Source: Combretum micranthum
Lineage: Eukaryota > Streptophyta > Magnoliopsida > Myrtales > Combretaceae
Length of the DNA stretch: 64,000 nt
Assembly: GCA_024138025.1 (NCBI GenBank)
Contig: JAMXBD010000722.1
Span: 372,001-436,000 of the forward strand
Direction of reading: 5' to 3'
Made by a program: the position numbers and the translations under genes
In this document: piece after piece, positions 47,388-58,972 of the stretch
Numbering within the stretch: position 1 is the stretch's first letter
How the letters are laid out: every line of letters begins with the position of its first letter
Notes under the pieces: model-generated
Told to the model about the DNA's origin: nothing
Seen by the model: only the letters and a program-made list of their open reading frames with translations
Database searches by the model: none

Positions 47388-50300
47388 TGTCACGCGCTAA
47401 AGGGCATCCTAAATGTGACAGTCTACCACACTCAATATTAAAGTTTAAGTATGACAACCTTAGCCATTCCCAAAAGCTTTTATATTAAGTGTAAGGCGTG
47501 CTTTCACAACTTTAGAGGACCATATATGGAATTATAAAGTTTAAGAAGATATAAATAACACATTAAGAAAAGAGGATTCATAATAATCATTCATTCATAT
47601 CAATGGTTTTACAAACTTACAGACATTTTCCCTTGATCACTAATCTATTATATGAATATTTGTACATCAATACTAATACTACACTTTATCTAAATTTCTA
47701 TTACCCAAAAAGAAATTACCTGCCCACAGGGTCCTTATGGCCTTAACCATAAATAGGGAAACTGCAAAAGATATCTATGGGAGTGTAAGCTGACAAGCTT
47801 AGTGAGAACTATTTCCATAAATAACTTCTTATAACAAGATTTCAAAGGAGTTGATTAAACAATCAAATGTATTCCTCTAAGAGGATAAGTCGTTCACACA
47901 CTGTACTTAATCGTAATAATCTTCGGGAAAAAGGAATTCTTCCTCGGGGTCACCTAGCCAAAGAAAATACCCATAATGAGTATTCCTTGATGATTTTCTT
48001 GAATTTTAACAAAACAATGTCAAAAGAACGTTAAAGTTCGTATAAAGGAATGTTCCAACTTAAAATGGCCATAACTTGGTCATTTTAACTTGGAATCGCG
48101 CATATAATATACCGATTTCTATCTACTCGAAAAGATCTACCCATTTACAAAATTATTTTCATCAAACAAAGCCATATAGGCTCAGAAAAAGTGGCAACAA
48201 AATTCACCATGGATTTTCCAACACAAAACAACCTTGGTTCAAGAAATCAAAATTTATTTGATAAATACTTAGTTATCTATATAGTTGAAAAATTCTCTTT
48301 TTATGAATACTTAGCTTATATTCATTCATGCTCAAGTGTTTTGTTGTCCATTTATTTTACTTAAGTAAAACCATGTCGGTTTTGTTTTAGAAAAATATAG
48401 TTTACAAGAATTTCATGTTTGTAAACTCCTTGAAATGACTATTTTGTTTCTTTTTATTTTACAAAAAAGTTTTATGTTGGCTTATGTATATATATCCAAG
48501 TAACTTTTTGAAAATAAATTTTTCTTCTTTCTAAGTTTTCTACACTAATACTATTTTAGAGTTTTTAAAAAATACACTATTATCCTTATTCATTTTTCTT
48601 GTACAAATTCCTTTGTCTATTTATTTGCAAAAATCTTTATATTGAACAATTCTCATCTTTTTATGTTTTTCATAGAAATCATCCATGCATAAAAATTTGT
48701 TTTCTTTTATAAAAACAATGTGGAACAATATGTGACTTACGAACTTTTTATAGTAAAAGTAGTTTCCAAAATTATAGTGAGTTCTTTTTGTAACTTGAAA
48801 AAGAGATGATTTTATTTTTGTTTTTAAACCATATATCAAAATCTCTTTTTGTCAATTATTTCTAGAACTTGAAATTTTGGACAACAATTTAAATGAATAT
48901 GAATTATGAGAGTAATAGCAAGCAAAATAACATAAGTAATAAAGTCAAGTATTGGAGTATTAGCTTTTTCAAGGCTCCCGAGACTAAGAAGTAGACTAAT
49001 CCCAAAATAAAATAAAATGAAAGAAAGAAAACTTGTTTTGACTTGATGAGGACAAGTCTAAGACTAGAGACTAGTCTAAGACTAGAGACTAGTCTTAAAA
49101 TAACAAGGAATAAGTAAATAAATTGCAAGGAATTAATAAATAAATTGCAAAGGAAAGTAAATAAATTGCAAGGAATTAATAAATAAATTGCAAAGGAAAG
49201 TAAATAAATTGCATTGCATAAAAGTAAATAAATTGCAAGTGAGCTTATATGCTCTAAAGGATATGTATATATATAGATTATAATATTTAGATATAGTAGC
49301 AGTAATATGAACAAAATAATAACATGAACATAAATAGATTTTTCATGAACAAGAACAATACATGAACATAATGTAGCTTCCATAACTTGTAATCTTTGAA
49401 AACTCACACTATGGTGATATAAAGTTACATGACATGAAGAAGAAGAAAATAGTATGAAGTGGTTACTTAAAGAAGACTTTAGTAGTAGTATGTGGTTATG
49501 GGTTTTTGTTGTAGGTAGAAGTTGTTGTGGAATTATTTTGAGAAAGTTTTGGGATGGTATTTTGAGAAAGTTTTAAGAGGAGAAATTGAGAGAGTTTTGG
49601 TAAGAATTTGTGGGTAGTGAATGTGTGAAAGAAGTGAAAGAGGAGGGGGTATTTATAAGAAAATGAGGAGGGATTTTTATATGATTAAAATAAAAGAAAA
49701 ATAAAACAAATTGAGGGAGAGAGGAGGGGAGGGGGCGCCAGCCATGTGAGATGAGAGGGGAGAGAGATTTTATTTTAGTTTTTATTTTTGTTAAATAAAA
49801 GATGTAATATGTAAGGTAGATGTGAAATAAAGTTATGAGGAAGGTAAAAAGTAAGAGTTATAGGTTATGGAGTGTGTAAGAATAGGGGTTTATTTGTTTT
49901 GGCTTTTTTCCGACAGATACAGATACTTTTTCAAACTTTTTGCTAACAAATTATTTATCAAGAAATAAATATAGATAAAAAAAGTTGATAGTTCTCATCA
50001 AAAGATTAAATAGAACAAATATAAATAAAGTTTAGATGCAAATTAGATGTATTTACACATATCATTTTAAAAAAGATACAGATACAGATACAGATGAAAA
50101 ACAGACAATCCAAATAGACCCTAGGTGTAAAAAAAAGTAGAGATAAAAGAATAGTGTAGAATAGTAATGAATAGTATAATGTAAGATAGATATGACTAAT
50201 AAAGTACCGATAGTAAGAAAATACGTGTATAAATGCGATATCTATTATTTTTACTTACCAAAAAATTACGAAACTGATATTTTTGGAAAACTTATATTTT

Positions 50301-50608
50301 TACGAGTCTAACGGTATATTTGGAATATTTTTCCTATTCCGAGCTCCCAGACACGCTTTTCAAAAACTGTGTCCGATCGGGTTCAAAGGACACTCGAAAT
50401 CCGCAAAACTGATGTTTTTATATAACCTATAGTTATTACGAACTATTCTAGCTAATTATTCCAACTTCATTTTCCCGGGCCAAAGAAAACGACAATGCCG
50501 GACTTAATCGGTTACGATAAACTAGGGTTTTGTTGACCTTTAGGGTTCCGTTTGACTTCCTGTTTAGGGTTTTATGCTAAACTGATTCCAAAAATTTGGG
50601 GGTTTACA
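47388..50608 (-). repeat. E2 3' LTR
   Basis: 3221 bases. Relative to the 5' LTR it has lost 584 bases at 47871 (the part matching 60701-61284, which holds the cassette and stem-loops I and II), gained a 236-base MITE, and has extra short duplications near 49060-49200. TATA complement 49650-49657. Its donor-like site is changed from AGGTAA to AAGTAA. Confidence 0.95.
49886..50121. mobile_element. Tourist-like MITE in E2 3' LTR
   Basis: A 236-base insertion absent from the 5' LTR (compare 63171-63190). Terminal inverted repeats GGGTTTATTTG and CAAATAGACCC match at 10 of 11 bases. The flanks TAG (49883-49885 and 50122-50124) are a 3-base duplication. No coding. Inner tandem GATACA units lie near 49914-49925 and 50080-50096. 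TIR type and 3-base duplication suggest PIF/Harbinger. Confidence 0.85.
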
Positions 50609-52752
50609 ACCTACACCCCTTAAAGAAATTTTTGTTCTAAAAACTTGGAAATTCCTAATTGTCGTCCCAACAAAACTTGGTTACTTGGGTTGTGCTTCAT
50701 TCGTATCTCCTCAGGTTACTTGAAAAAGATTCTTCTTAATCGATTTCCTCATTTCTTATCTTTTGAATTCTTTAGGATAAATATCTATATTGGGTATTTC
50801 TCATAAGGAAAGTTCTCTTTTAAAAACATTAACTTGTAACTTGATCCCTTGACCATGAGAATTCGTCACATGTTTCCAACATGTTTAGATAACAATCTAG
50901 ACTTCCTTCTTGTCTTATCACTTCTCAAAAGATCATACGGTAATTACTTCCTACCCTTAAGCTCATATGATTTCCATTTTTGAAACTCCTAGGGTCCTTC
51001 TTTTCCGATTAGTCTTATTTCTTTCGTCTATCTTGTGCCTTTCTCATTTCATGAGACACTCTTGATTGTTCCTCCTAGGTCTTGAGTTGTTCTTCTTGAT
51101 CGTTTATTATGTTGCATCAAGGGATCTCTTTTTCTCCAGAGCTCATTATTAGTTCCTCTTCATTGCTCCATTCTCATGTCCTGGTTTGTCATGACTCTGA
51201 CTAGAACTCTTTGCCTTCATAAAGCTTTGTTAGGTAGTACGCAAAGAACGTTATATTAACTGACTATTAAACGAACCATTTTTGTCAGTCAGTCAGCTTA
51301 TACTATTATCGTCCTTGCCCTTTATGCTAACAATGGGAGAAATCCAAAATCTCGAAAAGGTTGATTTCGTCCTTATCTCGGTATCATCGAGTCTTTATTG
51401 ATCCTTCCATCCTTTCGTGTTCTTACTTCTTTATCGGCACTTCATTTCCTCTAATGTCCATTGAACTTTGGCACATCTAAGTTCTCCTTGAGCATGCCGT
51501 TGATCCTAAATTATGAATCGTATTCATGATTCTTTCTTACTGACTTCCTTGTCCTTAGTTATGCTAAATCATCCTTTAGCTTCCTTCAATAAACCTTTCT
51601 TCCTATATTTCCTTTTTATCCTTCATATCTTCTCATCTAAGCTCTTTTATTCTTTCTACACGGTTGGTTTTAATATTCTATCGACTGTTTCTTCCTTTAA
51701 GCCTTGTTTTGAAATTTCGATGTTCAACTTCTCAATTCTTTTTACCATCTCCTTATACTTAAGATTACATTCTTTGATTATATCTTTTTCTCCTTCAGGC
51801 TATACCACGATTTTCGTCAATTATTCGCTTCTTCAACAGGGTCTTATATTCTTAGTTCGGGTCCAAAAGCGTTATCAGAACTTGTGGGGTTTATAAAGAG
51901 TCCGAGGGTCACTCCTTCTTGATCTGGTTCTTAGTTTGTAGTATTGTGATCCTAAACCTTGAGAAAACGAGTTCGCTCCTTGTAATTGGTCAAAGATTTC
52001 CACCTCCAAGAAGTGAATGTTCACTTTGTTCCTTTCTGAAAGTTAACGCATCGGCTTAGGGGTTTATCGTTTTTCTTCCATTATAGGCTAAACTGGTATA
52101 TTCCATGGTGGTATACTTCATTATATAAGGTCTTGAGCTAAAGCTTCTTATAGTTGTCTCTCCGAGAAAATTATCCACAGGATATTAGTCTAGTCTTCAA
52201 GTTGATCTTTTCTCCTTGAATAGAATTTGAGTTATTTATCAGAAATTCTTCTTAAATACTTATCGAAAATTGTGGTTATCTCTTAAGGGTTGGCTTCTCT
52301 TTTATTCTCTTTCGTATTGTTAAGGTGGTCATCCATTCTCCTCTAAGAATATGCCTATTCTTTTCTTGTGGTAGCAAGTCCTTTGCCAACATTATTTTTC
52401 CGTCTTATTTTATGAGTTCTATGTTCTCCTTGTGACTTTTCATTGGGGTCCTACTTGGGAGGTATACATCTTATCTAAGGATTACTTAACTCCATTATTC
52501 CTTAGAATTGCAAATGACTGCATGTCCTCACGTCATTATTGAATGATCGACCAACACTTTCTTAGGTTTCATCATCCTTTCATGTGGGAATTTTACATCT
52601 TAAAACTAGGTTGATTGTTTGCTATCGGTAGTCTAGACTAGATATATCAAAAGAATGTATCACTTTGATTTCTAAGAGAGTAAAACATTCTGATTTACTA
52701 ACTGAAAGCCTCTTACGTACTTGATAGGGGATTATTACTCCTATTCTCTTAT
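50609..52752 (-). pseudogene. E2 decayed pol and 3' region
   Basis: No open pol frame. Reading the minus strand, a trace of RT survives around 52080-51870: an MR-L-ER-NKV-like run, then a clear FDQLQGA block (about 51990-51970), then scattered matches to the following RT blocks with stops. No protease, integrase or chromodomain block could be recognised. The end is a purine tract before the 3' LTR. Decay here is far deeper than the LTR divergence, so the parent copy was probably already pol-defective before it moved. Confidence 0.65.
51870..52080 (-). pseudogene. Residual RT block in E2
   Basis: The only recognisable pol trace. FDQLQGA lies in the same order and spacing as E1 (17815-17840), preceded by residues aligning with the V-D-Y-R-E-L-N-K-V region and followed by blocks matching S-G-Y-H-Q-L-R loosely. 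Two or more stops. Confidence 0.55.
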
Positions 52753-53915
52753 TCATCCATATAAAGAAAAACTTTCAACTTTCGTGTTGTTTGAAATAAA
52801 GAAACAACAACAATAAAAGAGGGTTGGAGGCTTACCGGTTCCCATGTCGCTGTTATAACCTCTAATGTACTCTAAGGCAGCCAAGTTTCCATCTTCTTTG
52901 TCTTTTTCACTTATCTGTTGTCCCTCCAAGTTGTAGATTTGAACTCCTGAAGCAATGGATCTTGATCTGCTTTTCACTTCGATTTTTACTTCCTTTCTCA
53001 ATCCTTATAGGGACAACTCCTTCCGATGATTTTGTCAGAATATTCCCCCCTTGTGGACAGTTGTTGGCAAAATGCCCTCTCTGATTGCAGACATGACAAT
53101 TATTGACTCCTTTGTTTGGGCATCTTGATATCTTATGGTCTGCATTTCCACAGAAGAAACACTTTCCAAATAACTGGGGGTACTTCATCGGGTAGTGTGC
53201 TCCATTGCACTTCCAACACTGAACATCTTTTGGTGTGAACCTTCCACTATCGTTATTGTAGTTGTTAAGGATCTTGAATTTCTTTGGTGGAGGCATGGAA
53301 CTGGATTCTACATAAAACTTCTTCTCAACGATCGGGGTTCCTTCTTCTTCTTTTCTTTCTCTCCTTTTCCTCGCTCCTTCCATGATCTGAGCTCTTTCCA
53401 CCAATTCTCGAAAATTTCTCATGTCAAATTCTTCCAACCTCATTCTCAAGTCTTCGTCCAATCCTCCTATAAAGACTTGTCTTTTTAACTCCTCGCTGTA
53501 CTTATAGGAATCAGAGGCATATTGTAGCAGTCTACTAAACTCAATCTCGTATTGCTCGATTGTTCTTCCCTTTTGAGCAATTTGCAAGAAGTCTGTACTG
53601 TATCTTACTCGTAAACTTCCTGGAAAATAATTCTCCAAAAACTCATGTCTAAACATTTCCCAAGTGATTGGAGTCATCAGCTCTCTTTTCTTTTACTCCC
53701 ACCATATCCTAGCGTTTAGACGAAGCATGAATGTACCATACTTGATTTGCAGGTGGGGCGGAACTTCATATGCATCAAAAGATATCTCAATTTGGGAAAG
53801 CCAATCTTTGGCCTCCTCCGGCTTATCATAAGCTCCTTCAAAGTAGCGGTTGCTTTTGATGAAGTCAGGTAACATGCTTTTATATGGCCTTGGCAGTGGG
53901 GGTGGAGGTAGCGGT
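52753..53915 (-). pseudogene. gag: E2 gag, main part (capsid and zinc knuckles)
   Basis: Close homologue of E1 gag. On the minus strand: FIKSNRYFEGA and WLSQIEISFDAYEVP (53870-53760), RIWWE followed by one TAA stop near 53690, then 257 open codons from 53677 to 52907 with FLENYFPGSLRVRYS, a YASDSYKYSEELKRQVF helix and zinc knuckles. The first knuckle lacks its last cysteine (C-W-K-C ... H ... Y); the next two (CFFCGNADHKISRC and CHVCNQRGHFANNC) are complete. After a frame change the tail runs IYNLEGQ ... AALEYIRG to a donor-like G|GTAAGC near 52837. Apart from one stop, one frame change and the L10 insertion this gag is open, unlike pol. Confidence 0.9.
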
Positions 53916-54486
53916 TGTCACGCCCCGAGGGGTACCCTAAACGTGGTAGTCTGCCGTACACTATACTAAAGCCTAAGAATGACTACCTTTGTCACGCAAA
54001 GGCTTCCATACTATGTACAAGGCGTACAACACATTAAGGAGACTCGACCGAGGTATAGTAATTCATATTGATATAAGTTATACAACAAGATGTAAGGAAG
54101 GTAACTAACTTCAGATATAATCAATTACACTTCTTAGGGGCATACCCCTGTTAAAATTCCCAACTTCAACCTTAAACAAAAGACATATATAGAATCTCAT
54201 AGGTCACTACTACATAAGACCTATCATAACACAACTTCACTAAACCTAACTGAGGTCTTCTCGTACGCCGCTTCTTTATTGGAAGCTCAAAATCATACTC
54301 GGGTTTCCTGATATCTCGGTCTTCGAGTCGTAGTCTTAAATCAACCTGTAACATTCAAATAACTGTGGGAGGGTAAGCTATACTAGCTTAATGAGTGAGA
54401 ACTTCCATAAACCACGCATACGACAATCAAACAAGCAAGTTATTTAATCAATCATATGAATGCAACAAACACGTGAATCATACAAA

Positions 54487-54536
54487 ACATATGATCAACC
54501 GGAAATCATATGTGAATAGATTTATGCCCTCTATTC
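54487..54536 (-). other. LTR stem-loops I and II, copy L10
   Basis: Stem I GAATAGA (54514-54520) with TCTATTC (54530-54536): a G-C pair of other copies is an A-U pair here, changed on both arms. Stem II ACATATGA (54487-54494) with TCATATGT (54506-54513). Confidence 0.82.
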
Positions 54537-54571
54537 GGGGTTAGCAGATTCACGAATCCTGCGGTACTATC

Positions 54572-54714
54572 GATTCCGTCTTCGGGTCACGGTTACCCTC
54601 ACATAATATTCCATCTTCGGGTCATGGTTACCCTCACATAATATTCCGTCTTCGGGTCACGGTTACCCTCACATCATATTCCATCTTCGGGTCACAGTTA
54701 CCTCACATAATATT
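54572..54714 (-). repeat. LTR tandem-repeat cassette, L10
   Basis: Four 34-35 base copies containing TTCGGGTCACGGTTACC, very regular, so a recent expansion. Distantly similar to the L1/L2 unit. Confidence 0.92.
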
Positions 54715-57700
54715 CCATTTTATGGATACCGGATAACTGAAACAATATGCTAATGCTCCATCCCCAACGTGAAGTGATTATGTCCATATTAGTTTATCAT
54801 TCCAATTAGTCATTATTCCAATTCTTAAGTGATCAACCAATTACGCAGACAATCAATAATATAGCAATAAACATTCATCATTAATCACCCGGTTTCGATG
54901 TTCTTAACATGGTTTGCTCAATACATCATCAACACAAACATAACCCCATAATTATCCATCATACATCTCCATTTTATCTTTTCTTATCAATCTAGTGCGA
55001 CTAAATTTACAAGCACAATCAGGAACGTAATAGGAAGTAGAAACTCACTCGGCCATGGACTCCGTTCTCTAATCGTAGTAGCCGGTGGCAAGAAATCCTC
55101 CGATCCGAACTCCCTTAAACGAAAGAAATACCCAATTGAGTACTTCATACTACAATCTAATCCCAACTTATCAAATATAACTCTTTAGTTCGTAATTTTC
55201 GTAACAAGCAAAAGTTCCAACTTAAAATGGCCATAACTTGGTCATTTTAACTCGGAATTTCGCAAATTATATACCGATTTCTATCTACTTCGAAAGATCT
55301 ATTTAATTCTAATAAAATATCTAAGTTTTGAAAATGTTACAGCTTCGGAACAAGCCGATCAGTTCTGATCAGTAACGAATTCACTTTCGAAAATTTGTTT
55401 TTGTGAATGTTTGCGATGTTTCTAAATCATAGATCAAATGTAAATACAATATGGATGATTTACTATCATGGATGACATGTTATGATCTTCCTATACGTAT
55501 GTTCTTGTTGATATTTATTTCAAGAAATTCCTTAGAAGTTTTAAATTCATAAAAAGTCAAGAAAACTTAGTTAAACTAGAATAATTTTGTAGTCTTGAGT
55601 AACTACACTTGTTTTAGGAAAATTTCATAGTGAAACCTATTCATTCTTGTTAAAACTAAGCCTCAACTAAATATATATCTCAAGGCCTTCATTTCTTGAT
55701 AAAAATCCTTATTTTAGACTTAGAAAATAGGTGTTCAAGTAGGAGCTATCTCTAAATCCGAATTTTGCAAGATTGGTTTTTAAGTGATTTCTTTTAAGGA
55801 AAACTCATTTATTCTTTTGGAAATCAAGTCCCCACTAAACCTATACCCTAAGGTCTTCATTTCTTTGATAAAACTTCCATTTTGAGTTTGAAAAATAGGT
55901 TTTTATATCTCATCTTCCCCTAGATACGAGATTCATGCAATCTTACACAAGATCAAATTTTCTTATCTTGTAAATATCACTTGTTTAACAATTTCCTCCT
56001 AGTATATCCACCATCAATTTATTAAAATCACTTCCCTATGATATCTATTCCATAAGCCCTTCATATTTTAGCTTAAAACTTCATTTTGGGGTTAACAATA
56101 TGTTTTGAAAATGGGTCTTGGTTTGAATCCGCGAATACAAATTTTATTTTTGAAAATAACATTTGAAAATCACCTTTGATTTTTACAAAATAAAGTCTTG
56201 ATGATATCTACTCCTTAAGGCTTCATTTTCTCAACTAAAACTTCCATTTTGAGACTTGGAAGGGGGTGTTTAAATTTGAGCTTTGCCAAGATACGAAAAT
56301 TAAAGTTCTCATTTGTGTTCAAAACCAAGATCTACATTTATATAGGCATCAACTTCATGCATACAACCACATTATCCATATACCAAGATTTTACATAACA
56401 AATACTAAGAACAAGTCTTGCAAAAGTGAGGTCTACACATTATAACAACAAAAATAGAAATAACAAGATAAGCAAGGATCAAAGTGAGTGTTTCATGTTC
56501 TTGGCATCATCATCCATTGCTCATAGGCATTATGGAAGGTCCTTTGATGCATGAAACCTCTTTATCATATACCTATACCACCAATGGAGGCTTAAGAAGG
56601 TGTTTCTTAAACAAGCTTCAAGAAATGAGTGTGGAGGCCTTCTTTTCCTATGGGGGCAGCAAGACTTCAAGAACAAAGGAGGCAAGAAAGAAAGAAAATA
56701 AGAGAGTATTTTGCCTAGGGTTTGTAAAGAATAGAAGGAGTGAATATAAGAGACTATTTATAGAGAGATGAGAGAGGCTAAAGAGAGTTAAATGAAAGAA
56801 AGGAAAAGAAGCAAGGGCAGCAAGAGAAGGGGGGGCTGGCGTGAATCTAGGGGAAAGAGAGGGGATTTAGCTTGGTTTTGACTTGAAGTTGAAATGTAAC
56901 TTGTCTTCCACATGTGATTAACTAAAAGGAGCTTTTAAATCATTAAATAAATGAAAATAATAAAAGAAAAATGGCAGATTTGGGGCTTGTTGCAGCTGCC
57001 ATGGAGTGTTGGAAGACATAAATAGTACAAGGTGTGGTGTAGAAATCATTACAATAGTGTACAAAGGTATGGGTCACATGTATGTGTCTTATTATGAGAT
57101 TTTTGAAAAGAGAGAAATAATTATAAATAAAATAAAAAAAATCAATGGCAGAATTTTAATAATTAAAATGAAATAATTAATTAAATTATTTTAGTAATTT
57201 ATCAAATAAGCTACCGGTACGGTCAAATTACGCTTATATAAGCTATAACTGATATTTTTAGGAGTCGAAAAATTACGAAACTGTAATTTTATGATTCCTT
57301 ATAAAATTACGAGTTTTATGGTGTTGACGGAATATTTTTACTATTCCGGTCAGGACACGCTTTTCGAGGCAGTACCCGATCGGGTCCGAAAAAGGTTAAT
57401 TTCGATCCAATCTGATACTTTTTAGTTATCTTATATTATTATGCACTATTCCAAACACTAAACTCGTTCTTAAACTTCTAGGATTAAGAACTCGGGATTG
57501 CCGGATCTAAACAACTAGGATTTTGGGCTTTCGTTGACTAAGGCCAGGCTTGCCAACTTAGAAACTGAATAGTTTTATTCATAATTCATATTTTCTTATA
57601 ACATTAATTCTTTGATGATCTATCTAGTATTAACAGTTCTCGAGATTATTTAAATTGATTTATTGTTTTGAAAATTTATCGCATTCGTTATCGGATAGGG

Positions 57701-58440
57701 TTTTCTCGATTCGTACCGAATATTGGTTATTGAGACAATTTTTGATGAAATTGAGTCTAAGAATTTATTAATGCCTTATGGGGATTATTTATATTGTTTT
57801 AAAGGTTTATATTGCTCTGACTTACGAGTTTTGATTCGTCGAGTGATTTGATTGGCTTAAAGATTTCATAACTGGATGAGTGTTGAACTTTCGTTTTGCT
57901 TTCAAGTCTATGGTACTTCAACTTAGGGTTTAATGATTGAATTGATTATCATAATAATAATTAGACCTTCTTCTTAAGGTTATGGGATTTTATTCCCGAT
58001 CCTGTTTTATGATTTTCGAAGGTTTGGTTTGTCTATTTAGAGCTTTCATTATAATCTTATCTTTCAGGATCATTAATTTGTTTATCGATTAATTGTTGTC
58101 AAATTAAGCTTACTTAATCGTGCCAAAGCCTAACTATGAAATGGCTTTGGTGAATTTTAAATTACTCGAAATTATTGTTGTGGTAATTGAGTTTCCATAT
58201 TATCTTGATTTCCGAGTGAAAAATCATGAACTAATTATCTTACGTAAGAATTTTGGTTCAAAAGATATTTAGGTTCTTATTTTATTTTCAAGGGCTCTCA
58301 GTTTCTTAAGATTAGGAAAATTTTTATTTATGTTTATATTTTAGAACCTTTTAGAGTTTGATTTTAACTTGGAGTCATTTTTAGAGTTTGTCTCTGAAGT
58401 TTATTCTTGGATTATTTACTGAAATTTTTCGGTGCTTACA

Positions 58441-58727
58441 GCGGTGCACTTTGGCTATGCATGTTCCTATGCACAGATGCCTCTATTGATGCTTGTTGTG
58501 GTGGTGGGGTTGGTGTAGATGCCGGTGCTGTTGCTGGTGCTATCTCAGGTACAGGTGCTTGTGCTGGCATGTTTTGCCTAATCGCTTCTAACACGTGGGT
58601 CAGATGTCCTAACGTGGCTTGTAAGTCCATCTGAGGTGCGGTGGCTCCTTGAGCAGCAGGTTGATTTGCTTCAACGTCCGGTTGGTTAGAGGTACTTTGT
58701 TCCTCTCTTCGTCTACTTCTATTTCGG
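58441..58727 (-). pseudogene. gag: E2 gag, N-terminal part
   Basis: The amino end of gag, separated from the rest by L10. It opens at 58727 right after AAAACAG and is basic (R-N-R-S-R-R-R-E-E-Q), then polar, then MDLQATLGHLTHVLEAIRQN and a proline/alanine-rich linker where L10 landed. There is no in-frame ATG before the arginine-rich start; an in-frame TAA lies three codons upstream. E1 gag opens the same way. Confidence 0.85.
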
Positions 58728-58972
58728 CTGTTTTAAACTTTTCTAAGTCAGGTTTTATGAAGTTTGGATAACTTAATTAAATTTTTGCTGGAAATTGCTG
58801 GATATAACAAAAACTTTAATATGCATAAAAGCTAATAAAATTTAAATCAAGACAATTTCTGAAATCAAACTTAAAGCATCATCATAGAAATAAATTTCAT
58901 ACATGAAATTAGAAATAAGACAAATCACAAAAAGGAAATTACATAGAAAATGGCAAACATTATTTCGAAAAA
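58728..58972 (-). other. T-rich intron-like stretch before E2 gag
   Basis: On the minus strand this is T-rich and ends AAAACAG at the gag opening, like E1 15229-15505; both share GATTTAAATTTTA. A 3' splice site is plausible, but the donor is not clear. Confidence 0.45.

Larger units (their letters stand above)
53916..58440 (-). mobile_element. Solo LTR L10 inside E2 gag
   Basis: A reversed LTR of 4525 bases, TGTCACGCCCC to GGTGCTTACA, with target duplication GCGGT at 53911-53915 and 58441-58445. It cuts E2 gag in its proline-rich region. It is longer than its sisters: sequence from about 57540 to 58440 (its 5' end on the sense strand) has no counterpart in the other copies. TATA complement 56755-56762; TTAAAATGACC box near 55220-55260; cassette 54572-54714; stem-loops I and II. 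Confidence 0.95.

Noticed and set aside
48904..49407. Hydrophobic open frames at the same place in many LTRs (also 11998-12255, 21263-21565, 33949-34353, 41384-41800, 62315-62569)
   Set aside because: They lie in AT-rich leader, start at different codons, differ in frame and are rich in I, L, F and Y as expected from T-rich DNA. Their shared residues follow from the shared hairpin DNA, not from protein conservation.
51513..51896. 127-codon plus-strand frame inside E2
   Set aside because: It is antisense to the decayed pol of E2 and has no recognisable domain.
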